Part shown: positions 46,363 to 58,460 of the stretch, piece by piece
Position numbering within the stretch: the stretch's first letter is position 1
Layout of the letters: every line of letters begins with the position of its first letter
From: Tardiphaga sp. 709
GTDB taxonomy: Bacteria; Pseudomonadota; Alphaproteobacteria; Rhizobiales; Xanthobacteraceae
Direction: 5' to 3'
Length of the DNA: 64,000 bases
Assembly: GCF_032401055.1 (NCBI RefSeq)
Contig: NZ_CP135529.1
Coordinates: forward strand, 620,001-684,000
Made by a program: the position numbers and the translations under genes
Notes under the pieces: model-generated
What the model was told of the DNA's origin: nothing
The model's database searches: none
The model's input: only the letters and a program-made list of their open reading frames with translations

Positions 46363-46809
46363 ATGCGCTTTCCAAAGACTCGCTGCCTCACTCTTCTCGC
46401 CGTCGCAACTCTGCTGTCCGCCGCACTGTCGCTGCCCGCTCACGCAGAAACCGGCAAAGTCCGCTTCAAGTTCTTCAAGGCCGGATGGTTCATCGGCGCG
46501 CAGGCAGGGAGCGGAATCCTCAGCTTCCGTGGTGAGATGTATCCGTTTCGCATCGGCGGCGTGAGCGCGGGCCTGACGTTTGGGGGCTCCTCGACCGATC
46601 TGGTCGGCGCGGCGCAAAATATGCATCAGGCTTCGGACATCGAAGGCATTTATACGGCGCTCGGTGCAGGTGTGGCGGTCGGTGCAGGCAGGCGCGCCAT
46701 CCAGATGCGCAACGCCAAGGGCGTCGTCCTGACGCTCGAGGGCGAGCAACTGGGCCTCCAGTTCGATCTGGACCTGAGCGGAATGAGCGTCTCCATCCAG
46801 AACCAGTAG
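46363..46809 (+). CDS. Exported protein of unknown function
   Basis: 148 residues. A signal peptide (hydrophobic core about 9-24, cleavage after AHA) precedes a Gly-rich, beta-type domain: GWFIGAQAGSGILSFRGE, then GGVSAGLTFGGSSTDLVG, then GAGVAVGAGRRAIQMRN, ending VLTLEGEQLGLQFDLDLSGMSVSI. Repeated Gly-x-Gly patterns recall lipid-binding SYLF/EipA-like domains, but I do not recognise the family with certainty. It is likely periplasmic. Confidence 0.7.
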   Translation: MRFPKTRCLTLLAVATLLSAALSLPAHAETGKVRFKFFKAGWFIGAQAGSGILSFRGEMYPFRIGGVSAGLTFGGSSTDLVGAAQNMHQASDIEGIYTALGAGVAVGAGRRAIQMRNAKGVVLTLEGEQLGLQFDLDLSGMSVSIQNQ

Positions 46810-46862
46810 TCGGATGCACCAACGTCAATGCGTTGGCCTTCACTGCGACATCCAACCAGCAA

Positions 46863-46894
46863 GCGTAATCCACCAATGTCGAGATCTCTGCGCG
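46863..46894. repeat. Dispersed repeat, partial copy D
   Basis: 32 bp matching 55119-55150 of copy B at 25 positions (shared GTCGAGAT and TGCGCG blocks). It ends 10 bp before the small HTH gene. Confidence 0.5.
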
Positions 46895-46904
46895 TTAAGT
46901 CCTC

Positions 46905-47081
46905 ATGAAACTAAGCCAGAAATCCGACGCCGTCCGGACCTCACAGCAGGACGAAGAATTGCGGCGGCAATTGTCGGTCGGTCGCAGCGTCAACGAGATC
47001 GCGATCCGGTTGAAGCGGTCACCGCTATCAGTCCGCACCCGCGTCAAGAAGCTCGGCATCAGCCAGCCGCAGGCGGATTAG
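46905..47081 (+). CDS. 58-residue helix-turn-helix protein
   Basis: Short frame from ATG 46905 to TAG. The segment DEELRRQLSVGRSVNEIA followed by IRLKRSPLSVRTRVKKLGI is a helix-turn-helix of the kind found in many very small Bradyrhizobium proteins, with the turn at VNEIAIRLKRS and recognition helix SPLSVRTRVKKL. The basic second half suits DNA binding. It lies 16 bp before the lytic transglycosylase gene on the same strand. A damaged relative is at 54494-54571. Confidence 0.75.
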   Translation: MKLSQKSDAVRTSQQDEELRRQLSVGRSVNEIAIRLKRSPLSVRTRVKKLGISQPQAD

Positions 47082-47097
47082 CGCGCTGCCATCAGCC

Positions 47098-47895
47098 ATG
47101 ACGAAGGTCCCGTTCATCTTCAGCGCCAAATGCCGTCGTCGCTGGCGGCGCAGCCTGCGCTCGGCGCAACGGACGCTCGCGAAACTGCCGCGCGCTGTTC
47201 AAATCGCCGGCGCCGTCGCAATCGTGCTTGTCACCCTCGTGCTGTCCAACCTCATCTATCACGTGATCCACAAGCCGACCGAGTTGTTCTTCTTTGTCGG
47301 CCACAGGCTCGACAAGGAGCCGGCCGAGACGTGGCGGCATTACGGGCCGCTGTTTCGCGCCTTTTCGACGCGGTCGATCACGCCCGAATTGCTCGCTGCG
47401 CTGGCGCAGGTCGAGAGTTCCGGCAATCCCCTGGATCGCACCTATTGGCGCTGGCGGTTCAGCTTCAATCCGTTCGCGATCTATCGGCCCGCATCCAGCG
47501 CCGTCGGTCTCTTTCAAATGACCGATCCGGCCTATGCCGAAGTTTCGCGCTTCTGCATCCGGGCGAACGCGGTTCAGGATACGGGCTGCGGCTTCGGCCC
47601 CTATATTCGTGCCATCCCGAGCCATGCCACCGAGCTCGCATCGATCTATCTGGACCGCAATGTCGCCGCGGTCCTCGCGCGCGCCGGCGGCGTGGCGCCG
47701 ACCCCGCAACAGGTGCAGGATCTCGCCGCCTTCATCCATCTGTGCGGTGGAGGACCCGCCACCGCTTATGCACGCCGTCGCTTCCAGATGACGGCCAATG
47801 AGCGATGCGGCGACCATTCCGTTGCGAGTTACGTCTCCAGGGTCAACGCGCTGAAGCGCAAGTTCCTGCTGATGGCATCCGATAGCGATAAATAG
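47098..47895 (+). CDS. Membrane-anchored lytic transglycosylase (SLT family)
   Basis: 265 residues. A basic N-terminus and one membrane segment (about 35-56) anchor a periplasmic SLT domain. Catalytic Glu is E106 in LAQVESSGNP; the next conserved block AVGLFQMTDPAYAEV follows, then LCGGGPATAYARR. It cleaves murein to 1,6-anhydro products. An insert YWRWRFSFNPF between the first two motifs is long for the family. The preceding 58-residue HTH gene may share its transcript. Confidence 0.9.
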   Translation: MTKVPFIFSAKCRRRWRRSLRSAQRTLAKLPRAVQIAGAVAIVLVTLVLSNLIYHVIHKPTELFFFVGHRLDKEPAETWRHYGPLFRAFSTRSITPELLAALAQVESSGNPLDRTYWRWRFSFNPFAIYRPASSAVGLFQMTDPAYAEVSRFCIRANAVQDTGCGFGPYIRAIPSHATELASIYLDRNVAAVLARAGGVAPTPQQVQDLAAFIHLCGGGPATAYARRRFQMTANERCGDHSVASYVSRVNALKRKFLLMASDSDK

Positions 47896-47960
47896 CGCGT
47901 AGTTTGGGTCGATCAAGCGCAGCCGGGATGAAGCTCTTGCGTCATCCGGGGTTGATCCCC

Positions 47961-48328
47961 TCAGTTCTTGAACCTCGCCTGCCCGGACTTGCCGTCGGCG
48001 GTCTTCAGCGTGACGCTCACCGAAGCGCCCTTGGCGATGTCGCCCTTCGCTTCGGCCTTCAATGCAGTCCCGGAGGTGACGAGCGGCAGCGTCTCGCGGT
48101 CGCTTCCGGACGTCAGCAGCACGGCGCCGGAAAAGCCGCTGGCCGGAAGCGGCTTGTTGGCCTCGTCGAGGATGTTGAAGGTCAGCACCTTCCTCGCAGC
48201 GATCATCTCGACATGCACGCCGGCGACATCCTCCATGGGTCCGCCATTCGGCCCCTTCTGATGGGCGTGCTGCGCCATCGCGGGAGCCGCCAGCAGCAGC
48301 GTGGATAGGACGAGCAAGATCGTCTTCA

Positions 48329-48329
<1 letters not shown>
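47961..48329 (-). CDS. Periplasmic accessory protein of the Czc-type efflux operon
   Basis: 122 residues. A signal peptide (cleavage after AMA) exposes an N-terminal QHAHQKGPNGGPMEDVAGVHVEM, with His and Met that could bind metal, then a beta-rich domain. The start overlaps the czcA stop (TAATG), so it is the last gene of the czc operon. Such proteins often accompany czcCBA genes in Rhizobiales; a metal-chaperone role is inference. Confidence 0.8.
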
Positions 48330-51631
<3,302 letters not shown>

Positions 51632-52642
51632 TCAGTGTTCATGGGACGCCGATCCTTTTCCGAGCTCCGCTTTCACGATGAAGCTGTTCTTTGCCGCGTA
51701 TTTGTCGCCGTCGAGCAGTCCGAACAGGATCTCGACATTATCGGAGTCGCGCGCGCCGAGTTCGACGTCGCGCGCTTCGAACTTGTCGCCGCTGCGGACA
51801 AACACCACGCTGCGGTTCTCGACCGTCTGGATCGCCGACGCCCGAACGGCGATCGCGACCGGCTTGGCCGACAGGATCAGGCGTGCCGAGACGAACAGGC
51901 CGGTGCGCAGGCGCATGTCGATATTCGGCACGACGGCGCGGGCGAGCGCGCTCTGCGTATCGCTGCTGCCAACCGGCGAGATGTAGGACAGGCTGGCCTC
52001 GATCGGCTTTCCACCATCGCCGACATCGATCAGGATCTTGTCGCCGATCCGGACACGCGGCAGGTTGCGGCGGTAGACGGACAGATCCACCCACACCGTC
52101 GAGATGTCGGCGACGATGAAGGCCGGCTTCTGCTCGGAGGCATATTCGCCGAGCGAGATCTGGCGGTCGATCACCGTCCCGGAGATCGGCGCCCGCATCT
52201 CATAGACGCTCAGGCTCTGGTTGCTCTCGATCTTCGCGAGGAGCTCGCCCTTCTCGACGGTGTCGCCGATGCGCTTCTTGATCTCGCGCACGACGCCGGG
52301 AAAGCGCGGGGTCACCTGCACCAGCGTTTCCTGATTGGGCTGCAGGATGCCGTTCAGCACCAGAGAGTCGTGCAGCGTCTCGCTTTTGGCGGAGAGGATT
52401 TCGATGTTCGACGAGGCAACGCGCGCATCGCTCATTTCCACGACGCCCTCTTCACCGTGGCCCTTCTCGTCGTGGCCTTTCTCACCCTTGGCCTTTTCAC
52501 CTTTGGCCTTGTCGCCCTGTCTGGCGGCCTTGGAGGTGGCCGCGGTCTGCGTGTCGGACTTGCTCGGGGCGGTGGCATAGACGCCGGCGCCGAGCGCGAA
52601 GATCGCGGCGGCGGCCACCAGGAACATGATTGGCTTGTTCAT
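51632..52642 (-). CDS. czcB: Efflux RND periplasmic adaptor, CzcB type
   Basis: 336 residues. A signal/anchor helix (5-24) is followed by a Lys/Glu/Gly/His-rich segment (about 40-68, GEKGHDEKGHGEEG) that could bind metal, then lipoyl-like and barrel domains (VTPRFPGVVREIKKRIGDTVEKGELLAKIES; RAPISGTVIDRQISLGEYA). The long helical hairpin of many adaptors is very short. It links CzcA to CzcC. The start overlaps the czcC stop by ATGA. Confidence 0.93.
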   Translation of the reverse strand: MNKPIMFLVAAAAIFALGAGVYATAPSKSDTQTAATSKAARQGDKAKGEKAKGEKGHDEKGHGEEGVVEMSDARVASSNIEILSAKSETLHDSLVLNGILQPNQETLVQVTPRFPGVVREIKKRIGDTVEKGELLAKIESNQSLSVYEMRAPISGTVIDRQISLGEYASEQKPAFIVADISTVWVDLSVYRRNLPRVRIGDKILIDVGDGGKPIEASLSYISPVGSSDTQSALARAVVPNIDMRLRTGLFVSARLILSAKPVAIAVRASAIQTVENRSVVFVRSGDKFEARDVELGARDSDNVEILFGLLDGDKYAAKNSFIVKAELGKGSASHEH

Positions 52643-53910
52643 CGTGCGCTCCCCCGCGCCAGTGCAAATGGATTGCCGACCAGCCCTTCGATAGTGGCGA
52701 CGGCGACGTGGAAATTCTGCTGGGCTTCCTGCTCGCGCAGGCGCGCCTGCGCGACGCTGGCCTGCGCGTCGAGCACTTCGAGCAGCGAGTAACGTCCCTG
52801 CCCGTAGCCTTCGGAAATCGCGTCGGCCGCGTCCCTGGACTTGGGGATCGCGGTCTCGCGCAGGATGGCAAGTTCGCGCAGCGAGCCCTGCAGCGAGTCG
52901 TAGGCGCGGCCCGCCACCACGATCAGCGTATTGCGGTTGCCCTGGCGTTCGGCGGCGGTCTTGGCGAGGCTTTCCTGCGCGGAGAGGATGTTACCCTGGT
53001 TCTGGTCGAACACCGGGATCGGCACCGATAGCGAAAGCCGAACGGCGTTGTCGCCGGTCTCGTTAAAGCGGCGCCATCCGGCGGATACCGTGACGTCCGG
53101 ATAGGGCTTCAACCGGGCGAGCAGCAGTTCGGCGTTGCGCTGCGCGTAGATCGCCTTCCAGCGGACGAGCTGCGGGTTGGCATCGATCGCCGCGACGACC
53201 GACTGAAATGTCGGTGGCCTGCCGGTCGCTTCCAGCCGTCCGGAGACGGCCGCGAATTTCGCCGCGCTGTCGCCCATCAGGATCGCCAGTTCACGGCGCG
53301 CGCTCGCGAGAGACGACCTGGTGCGCTCACGGTCGGCCTTGACCAGTGCCGATGCGACCTCGGCGCGTCCGGTCTCGGCGATGGACGATGCACCAGCCTC
53401 GACGCGCCGCTGCAGCAGCGGTGAGATCTTGTCGATCGCCTCGATCTGTTCGTCGAGGATCTGGATCCGCCGCTGCAGGCCGAGCACGCTCACAAAGGCG
53501 ATCGCAGTCTCTGACAGCACTTCGAGGCGGACGGCCTGGCGTCCAATGCCCGCCGCATCGAGGCCCGCCTGGCCGGCGGCGACGCGCGCGTCGCGCTTGC
53601 CCCACAGCTCGAACATCTGGCTGACCTGCAGCGTGGTCTCCGCCGAGCGGGTTCCCCTGTAGGCGCCCGACCCGAACGAATTGTCCTGCTCGTACGAAAT
53701 CTCCGGATTGATCAGCGCGCCGGACTGGATGCGCTGCCCGCGCGCGATCCCGACGTCACGCTCGGCGGCTGTCAGACGCGGACTGGCGGCAAGCGCGCGT
53801 TGAAGCGCAGCCCCCATGGTGAGGGTTTGCGAATGAGCTACCCCCGTCAGCGACGAACTGACGAACAGCACAGACGCGCACGCAAAACGCGTGGCGATCT
53901 TCGAGAACAT
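52639..53910 (-). CDS. czcC: Outer-membrane efflux protein, CzcC type
   Basis: 423 residues. A signal peptide (cleavage after AHS) precedes two TolC-type coiled-coil repeats (for example ALQRALAASPRLTAAERD, and ALLVARLKPYPDVTVSAGWRRF in the second half). It forms the outer-membrane channel of the CzcCBA complex. First of the three core genes in the operon. Confidence 0.93.
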   Translation of the reverse strand: MFSKIATRFACASVLFVSSSLTGVAHSQTLTMGAALQRALAASPRLTAAERDVGIARGQRIQSGALINPEISYEQDNSFGSGAYRGTRSAETTLQVSQMFELWGKRDARVAAGQAGLDAAGIGRQAVRLEVLSETAIAFVSVLGLQRRIQILDEQIEAIDKISPLLQRRVEAGASSIAETGRAEVASALVKADRERTRSSLASARRELAILMGDSAAKFAAVSGRLEATGRPPTFQSVVAAIDANPQLVRWKAIYAQRNAELLLARLKPYPDVTVSAGWRRFNETGDNAVRLSLSVPIPVFDQNQGNILSAQESLAKTAAERQGNRNTLIVVAGRAYDSLQGSLRELAILRETAIPKSRDAADAISEGYGQGRYSLLEVLDAQASVAQARLREQEAQQNFHVAVATIEGLVGNPFALARGSAR

Positions 53911-53964
53911 GATGGAAACCTGACGAATGACGGAGTCTGGGCGCGATGCGCCCGGCGATGACGG

Positions 53965-54378
53965 TCAGGTCAGGAATTTGGGTGGGGGAGGATCGATCCC
54001 GCGCGGCAGGCTGCGACGTTCGACATCGTGAAAAACCGCAGTACGGGTCTCGATGGAGACAGGCATCGCCGCGAAGACAAGCGGCTGTGCCGTCATGGAG
54101 AAGCAGCCGTGGCAGTGATTGTCCGCGACGATCCCCTTGTCGGAATGGCCGATCCCCTTCTCCGCGAGCGAGACGACTGTCGCTCCGGACGGATTGGTCA
54201 CATCGAGTTCGCAGAGGCCGTGCATGGCACCGGCGAAAATGTACGTCGCCAGCACGACCATCACCAACACCTTGCGCGAGATGCGCAGCAGGCCATGGCG
54301 GAAGATGCGGGCGAAAATCGTCACTTCAATCGTCTCTTTCAAACTCTGCGAGCGAGGTAGCACGGATCGGCGATTCAT
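53965..54378 (-). CDS. Small membrane protein at the head of the czc operon
   Basis: 137 residues from ATG 54378. One membrane segment (VLVMVVLATYIFAGAMH) is followed by a periplasmic tail with HGLCELD and DNHCHGCFSM, Cys/His groups suited to metal binding, and a C-terminal Pro-rich end. Its position before czcCBA matches CzcI/CnrY-type metal-sensing proteins, but sequence similarity to them is not evident to me. The short hydrophilic N-terminus (about 35 residues) would face the cytosol. A metal-sensing or periplasmic binding role is inference. Confidence 0.7.
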   Translation of the reverse strand: MNRRSVLPRSQSLKETIEVTIFARIFRHGLLRISRKVLVMVVLATYIFAGAMHGLCELDVTNPSGATVVSLAEKGIGHSDKGIVADNHCHGCFSMTAQPLVFAAMPVSIETRTAVFHDVERRSLPRGIDPPPPKFLT

Positions 54379-54382
54379 GTCG

Positions 54383-54415
54383 ATGCGCAACAATATAACA
54401 ACGCATGGTTATGCG
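54383..54415. promoter_or_regulatory. Candidate operator of the czc operon
   Basis: Three 5-bp arms alternate: ATGCG (54383-54387), CGCAT (54402-54406), ATGCG (54411-54415). They can pair as a 24-bp inverted repeat with an AT-rich centre (CAACAATATAACAA) or as a small one around GGTT. They lie 5-37 bp upstream of the first czc-operon start, where an ArsR- or MerR-type metal regulator would act. Confidence 0.4.
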
Positions 54416-54493
54416 CAGGGTACGTATTGCCCGCGTGTTACCACGTTAACGCGCAACCAGATCGCAAATGTGGCAAGCGCGACGTCTGGCCAC

Positions 54494-54571
54494 ATGGTCA
54501 TGATCGACTGGAAGTCGCTGCAGGACGAGGAGCTCAAGCAGCAACTCGCCAACGGTCGCGCATCAACGAGA
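54494..54571 (+). pseudogene. Remnant of a small HTH protein gene
   Basis: Reads MVMIDWKSLQDEELKQQLANGR, then shifts frame. GGTCGC-GCATCAACGAGA aligns with GGTCGCAGCGTCAACGAGA of the intact gene at 46905 with one base missing, and similarity ends at about 54571. The stop of the neighbouring SnoaL-like gene (minus) lies inside it, so this is probably a deletion or insertion junction. Confidence 0.6.
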
Positions 54572-55054
54572 CGTGGAAAATTCGTTGCCCTGCATGCCAT
54601 CTGTCCTGATCTGTCCGAGCAGGCCGTAGATGTCACCGAGCACCCAGAGGTCGCGCACCTTCGGCCCGTCGAACGAAAAGATCGGCGCTCCAAGCCAACC
54701 GACGAGCTTTCCTGTCGGCGGATTGCCGAACATCGCTTCGCGTTGAACGCCGTGGAAGTAGACCTTGCCGGAAACGCGATTGCCCTCCTCGATCATCAGG
54801 AGAATGTCCGTCGTGTAATTCTGCAGCACGCCGGTGACCCAGAGGACATAGTCGGCGAACTGGTCATGTCCGACCAACACCGGCCCGAGCGATCCCCTGA
54901 AAGTGAAGTCCTCATGGAAAATTTGCGGGATCAAAGTCACGTCCGCATGGTCCCACATATCCTTGTAGAAGGCACGGACCACCTCCTTCTGCGGCGTGAG
55001 CGTCACGCCGTCGAACATCATAGGCTTTTCAAGATGATCGCTACGTGTGTTCAT
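54563..55054 (-). CDS. SnoaL/NTF2-like fold protein
   Basis: 163 residues, soluble. VVRAFYKDMWDHADVTLIPQIFHEDFTFRG is the typical first helix-strand block of SnoaL-like proteins, followed by GHDQFADYVLWV, EEGNRVSGKVYFHG and IFSFDGPKVRDLWVLGD. Such proteins bind small hydrophobic ligands or act as cyclases and isomerases. Starts at 55054 or 55021 are possible. Its last residues (TSR) and stop come from the remnant of another gene, so the natural C-terminus may have been replaced. Confidence 0.8.
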   Translation of the reverse strand: MNTRSDHLEKPMMFDGVTLTPQKEVVRAFYKDMWDHADVTLIPQIFHEDFTFRGSLGPVLVGHDQFADYVLWVTGVLQNYTTDILLMIEEGNRVSGKVYFHGVQREAMFGNPPTGKLVGWLGAPIFSFDGPKVRDLWVLGDIYGLLGQIRTDGMQGNEFSTSR

Positions 55055-55104
55055 CGCCCTCGGTCCAGCATGATGGGATTGAACAACGACACTAGCAATC
55101 ACGG

Positions 55105-55175
55105 GGCGGATTGGCGAAGCGCAATCCGCCGCCGTCGAGATATTTGCGCGGCGGAATACGCTTCGCTACCCCGCC
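55105..55175. repeat. Palindromic dispersed repeat, full copy B
   Basis: Two hairpins in tandem: GGCGGATT-10 nt-AATCCGCC (55105-55130), then after GCCGTCGAGATATTTGCGC a second GGCGGAATACGCTTCGCTACCCCGCC. It resembles REP-type elements of Bradyrhizobium relatives. Confidence 0.7.
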
Positions 55176-55286
55176 CTGCAACCGAGCGGCGACCGCCTTC
55201 TGCCCCTCACGTCGATATTGCGCACGGGCCAGGAAACCGGGAATATCCCGCCCAATTCAAAAACGCCCCAGGGAGCCACGACACCT

Positions 55287-55964
55287 ATGAAGTTCGATGA
55301 CGTCATTCTCGGCCGCCGCAGCATCCGCGGCTACAAACCCGATCCGGTCCCCAAAAAGCTGATCGAGGAAATCATCAATCTGGCGATGCGCGCGCCGTCG
55401 TCGATGAACACCCAGCCGTGGAATTTCTATGTCGTCACCGGCGAGCCGCTCGACAGGATCCGCGCCGGCAACACCGAGCGGATGATCGCAGGCATCCCGC
55501 AGTCGCGCGAATTTCGTACCGGTCACGCGTTCTCGGGTCACCACCGCGACCGACAGGTCGGCGTCGCCAAGCAGTTGTTCTCGGCCATGGGGATCGCCAG
55601 GGACGACAAGGAGATGCGGCAGGACTGGGTGCTGCGCGGCTTCCGTCAGTTCGACGCGCCGGTCTGCGTGATCGTAACCTATGACCGCGTGCTGGACGGC
55701 AGCGACGATACGCCGTTCGATTGCGGCGCGGTGGCCACCGCCCTCGTCAATGCCGCCTGGTCGCGCGGCCTTGGCGCGGTGATCAACAGCCAGGGCATCA
55801 TGCAGTCGCCGGTGGTGCGCGAGCATGCCGGGATTGCGGACGATCAGGTCATCATGAAAAGCATCGCGCTCGGATGGCCGGATGACAGCTTTCCCGCCAA
55901 TGCGGTGGTGTCCGAACGCAAGTCGGTCGAGGAAGCCACGGTATTCGTCGGCTTCGACAGCTAA
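55287..55964 (+). CDS. Nitroreductase-family FMN protein
   Basis: 225 residues. The N-terminus RRSIRGYKPDPVPKKLIEEIINLAMRAPSSMNTQPWNF is the FMN-binding start of the nitroreductase family, and QSPVVREHAGI and SIALGWPDD occur at the usual places. It reduces quinones or nitro compounds with NAD(P)H. The ATG at 55287 has AGGGAG upstream; the frame is open to 55218. Confidence 0.93.
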   Translation: MKFDDVILGRRSIRGYKPDPVPKKLIEEIINLAMRAPSSMNTQPWNFYVVTGEPLDRIRAGNTERMIAGIPQSREFRTGHAFSGHHRDRQVGVAKQLFSAMGIARDDKEMRQDWVLRGFRQFDAPVCVIVTYDRVLDGSDDTPFDCGAVATALVNAAWSRGLGAVINSQGIMQSPVVREHAGIADDQVIMKSIALGWPDDSFPANAVVSERKSVEEATVFVGFDS

Positions 55965-55972
55965 CGCATCGC

Positions 55973-56317
55973 CTATTGCGGTCCGACTGTGCCGGTATGT
56001 CTCAGGCGGGATGATCTGACCCAGCCTGTGACGCCGCCGCCCGTCGCACGCGCATACATCACCGAGGTCCACCCGTCGCGCGTTTCAGCATAAGCGACCA
56101 GATGATCCCTGGGGATGACAAACACGCCGGCCACCGCGCAATGCGCGCTTGGCGCCGAATGGAATTGCAGGCGCCCCGTACCGGTGACGACGGCGCCGAG
56201 CGGCGGCGAAAAGATCGGCGTGTCTTTGGTACCGGTCCCGGGCTCGTCGCAGGCGGCGAATGCCGGAGACGCCAGGCATGCCAGCGCGATCACCAAAGCT
56301 TTCGACGTCACGTCCAT
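55973..56317 (-). CDS. Small exported protein with SH3-like domain
   Basis: 114 residues. A signal peptide (MDVTSKALVIALACL, cleavage after AFA) is followed by a beta-rich domain with LQFHSAPSAHCAVAGVFVIPRDHLVAYAETRDGWTSVMY and GVTGWVRSSRLR, the pattern of bacterial SH3 (SH3b) domains. It probably binds the cell wall or a periplasmic protein. The ATG at 56317 is inferred from the signal peptide; the frame is open to 56380. Confidence 0.8.
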   Translation of the reverse strand: MDVTSKALVIALACLASPAFAACDEPGTGTKDTPIFSPPLGAVVTGTGRLQFHSAPSAHCAVAGVFVIPRDHLVAYAETRDGWTSVMYARATGGGVTGWVRSSRLRHTGTVGPQ

Positions 56318-56504
56318 TCTCCCGGGGCTGATTGAGCGAGGCCGCCTCTCGATAGCTCTCACCATGGGTTGGTCGGGCAAAACGCGTTGCGGTTCAGCAA
56401 GCGCTGAGCGGATCGACGTTGCACGCGCCCCATGCGCGCAGCGCGGTTGACGTCCCTGCCTTTCCCGCGCATCCAGCCCCCAACGAGAAACCTGGGGGCG
56501 GAAC

Positions 56505-57968
56505 GTGCTTTACCTGATCTGGGCGCTGCCGGCGCTGGCAGTGATCGGCGCCATCGCCAGCGGGCTCGCCGGCACACTCCCCGCATCGCTCATCGGCCTC
56601 GCCACGGCGCTTGCAGTCGCGCTGGCCACCGCCCCGCAACTGTTCGGGATCTCTGATGCCGCAACGGCGCTGCTGCGCGGGGCATGGATCGGCTGGATCG
56701 TCGTGCCCTACATCCTCGGCGGGTTGCTGTTCTGGCAGATGGCAATCCGCCCCGGCGACGCGGCCATGCCGGTCGAGACGTCACTGCCGGATGCGCATGC
56801 ACGGCGGCGCCTGCTGTTCACCGCCTGCTATCTGATCGGACCCTTCGCGGAATCCGCGACAGGCTTCGGCATCGGCATCATGGGGACGATGGTGCTGATC
56901 CGCCGCCTCGGCCTGAAGCCGATCGAGCTCCTCGCCTTCTCGCTGATCAGCCAGACCATGATCGTGTGGGGCGCCATGGGCAGCGGCGCGGTGGTCGGCG
57001 CCGCGTTTGCGCGCACCGATCCCACGGCGCTCGCGCTGCGCACCAGCCTCATCTACCTCGTGTTCAACATTCTGTGGCTGCCGATCTACTGGCGCATGGC
57101 GGAGCGCGCCGGCATCCATGCCGACTGGCGCGAGCGGGCCAGCGAGGCGCTCTGGCTGCTCGGCAGTCTCGGCCTCGCCATCGTCGCGACGGCGTTTCTC
57201 GGGCCGGAGCCGGCGATGCTGGCAGCGTTCGGGCCGGCCATCGTGCTGCGTTATCTCATCGACGAAAAGCCGGACCGCGCGGCGATCGCCGCTGCGGCAC
57301 GGCGCATGCTGCCATTCACACTGCTGATCGGCTGGCTCGCGCTGACGCGCCTCGTGCCTCCGCTCAACCAACTGCTCCAGACTACTTGGAGCATGCAACC
57401 CTTCGCCGGCGCGCCGGTCTGGGCGCCGTTGTTTCACGCCGGCACATGGCTGGTCACGGCGGCCGTGCTGACGGCCCTGCTGCACGGCCATCAGCGGGCC
57501 TTCCCTGCGGAGATCGCAGCCGCCTGGAAGACCGGCCGGCTCGCTGTCCTCACAGTGATCGTGTTCTCGATGATGGCCGAACTGCTGTCGCGCTCGGGCA
57601 TCGCCGGCGGCCTCGCCCGCGGCATGTACGACACGTTCGGGGTCTGGTCGGTGACGGTCACCCCGATGATCTCGGCCGTGTTCGGCGCGCTGGCCAATAG
57701 CGGCAATGCGGCCAACGGCTTGTTCATGCCGTCGCAGCTCAGCCTCGCCACCGAGGCCGGCCTCGACGTCGCCGCCGTCGTCGCGCTTCAGCACGCCGCG
57801 GCACTATCGCTCAACATGGTCTCGCCGGTGCGGATGTCGATCGTCTGCAATCTCGCCGGCACGCCCGGCCACGAGCGGGACGCCTATCGCGCAATGTTCC
57901 CTTTCGTCGTGGTCATCGTCGCGGTTCTGCTCGTCATCTCCATCCTCATCGCCACCCGGCTCATGTGA
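56505..57968 (+). CDS. L-lactate permease family protein
   Basis: 487 residues, about 12-13 membrane segments. The motif GPFAESATGFGIGIMGTMVLI is the family signature, and SNSGNAANGLFMPSQ-like ANSGNAANGLFMPSQL occurs near the end. It imports lactate or glycolate with protons. Length is shorter than E. coli LldP (about 550). GTG start with GGGGGCGGA upstream. The lactate-type dehydrogenase at 44680 is not adjacent, but both could serve the same substrate. Confidence 0.92.
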   Translation: MLYLIWALPALAVIGAIASGLAGTLPASLIGLATALAVALATAPQLFGISDAATALLRGAWIGWIVVPYILGGLLFWQMAIRPGDAAMPVETSLPDAHARRRLLFTACYLIGPFAESATGFGIGIMGTMVLIRRLGLKPIELLAFSLISQTMIVWGAMGSGAVVGAAFARTDPTALALRTSLIYLVFNILWLPIYWRMAERAGIHADWRERASEALWLLGSLGLAIVATAFLGPEPAMLAAFGPAIVLRYLIDEKPDRAAIAAAARRMLPFTLLIGWLALTRLVPPLNQLLQTTWSMQPFAGAPVWAPLFHAGTWLVTAAVLTALLHGHQRAFPAEIAAAWKTGRLAVLTVIVFSMMAELLSRSGIAGGLARGMYDTFGVWSVTVTPMISAVFGALANSGNAANGLFMPSQLSLATEAGLDVAAVVALQHAAALSLNMVSPVRMSIVCNLAGTPGHERDAYRAMFPFVVVIVAVLLVISILIATRLM

Positions 57969-58011
57969 GATTTGGTGGCTCGAATAAGCCGGAATCCGGT
58001 GGCGATCCCCC

Positions 58012-58413
58012 TCACCCGAACTTGAACTTGCTGTAAGCCTCGCTCGTGCAAATGATCACATGCTCGGCACAGCCGTTGGTCCGGTGCGGGTCGCAGAGAT
58101 TTTCATAGTCCGGTGACGTCATCATCTCGATGAAGGCTGCAACGGAGGGATAATACACCAGCGCCAGATAGTCCCACTGCTGGTGATCCGGTTCGCCGAG
58201 CGCGACGGCCTTGGCGTCGCCGGTCCACAGCAAGGTGCCGCCGCGGGCCTTGATCATCGGCACGGTCAGCGCGCTGTAACGCAGATAGGCGTCCCAGCCC
58301 GACCCATCGCCGTCGAGCGAGCGCTCGCGGAATCGCATCAGATTGACCATGACGATCGGGCCCTGATGCTCCATCTCTTTGAGCCCCTTGATATTCAGGA
58401 GATCGACACCCAT
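58012..58413 (-). CDS. DUF1330-type protein (dimeric alpha-beta barrel)
   Basis: 133 residues. The pattern PIVMVNLMRFRERSLDG, YSALTVPMIKARGGTLLWTGDAKAVALG, WDYLALVYYPSVAAFIEMMTSPDYE matches DUF1330 proteins, which form dimeric ferredoxin-like barrels of unknown role. AGGAG lies 7 bp before the ATG at 58413. It follows the Dyp-type peroxidase by 47 bp on the same strand and is probably co-transcribed. Confidence 0.85.
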   Translation of the reverse strand: MGVDLLNIKGLKEMEHQGPIVMVNLMRFRERSLDGDGSGWDAYLRYSALTVPMIKARGGTLLWTGDAKAVALGEPDHQQWDYLALVYYPSVAAFIEMMTSPDYENLCDPHRTNGCAEHVIICTSEAYSKFKFG

Positions 58414-58460
58414 GCACAATCTCCTGTTTCAGCAGGTGGTGAACAGATAAGCCGACACGG

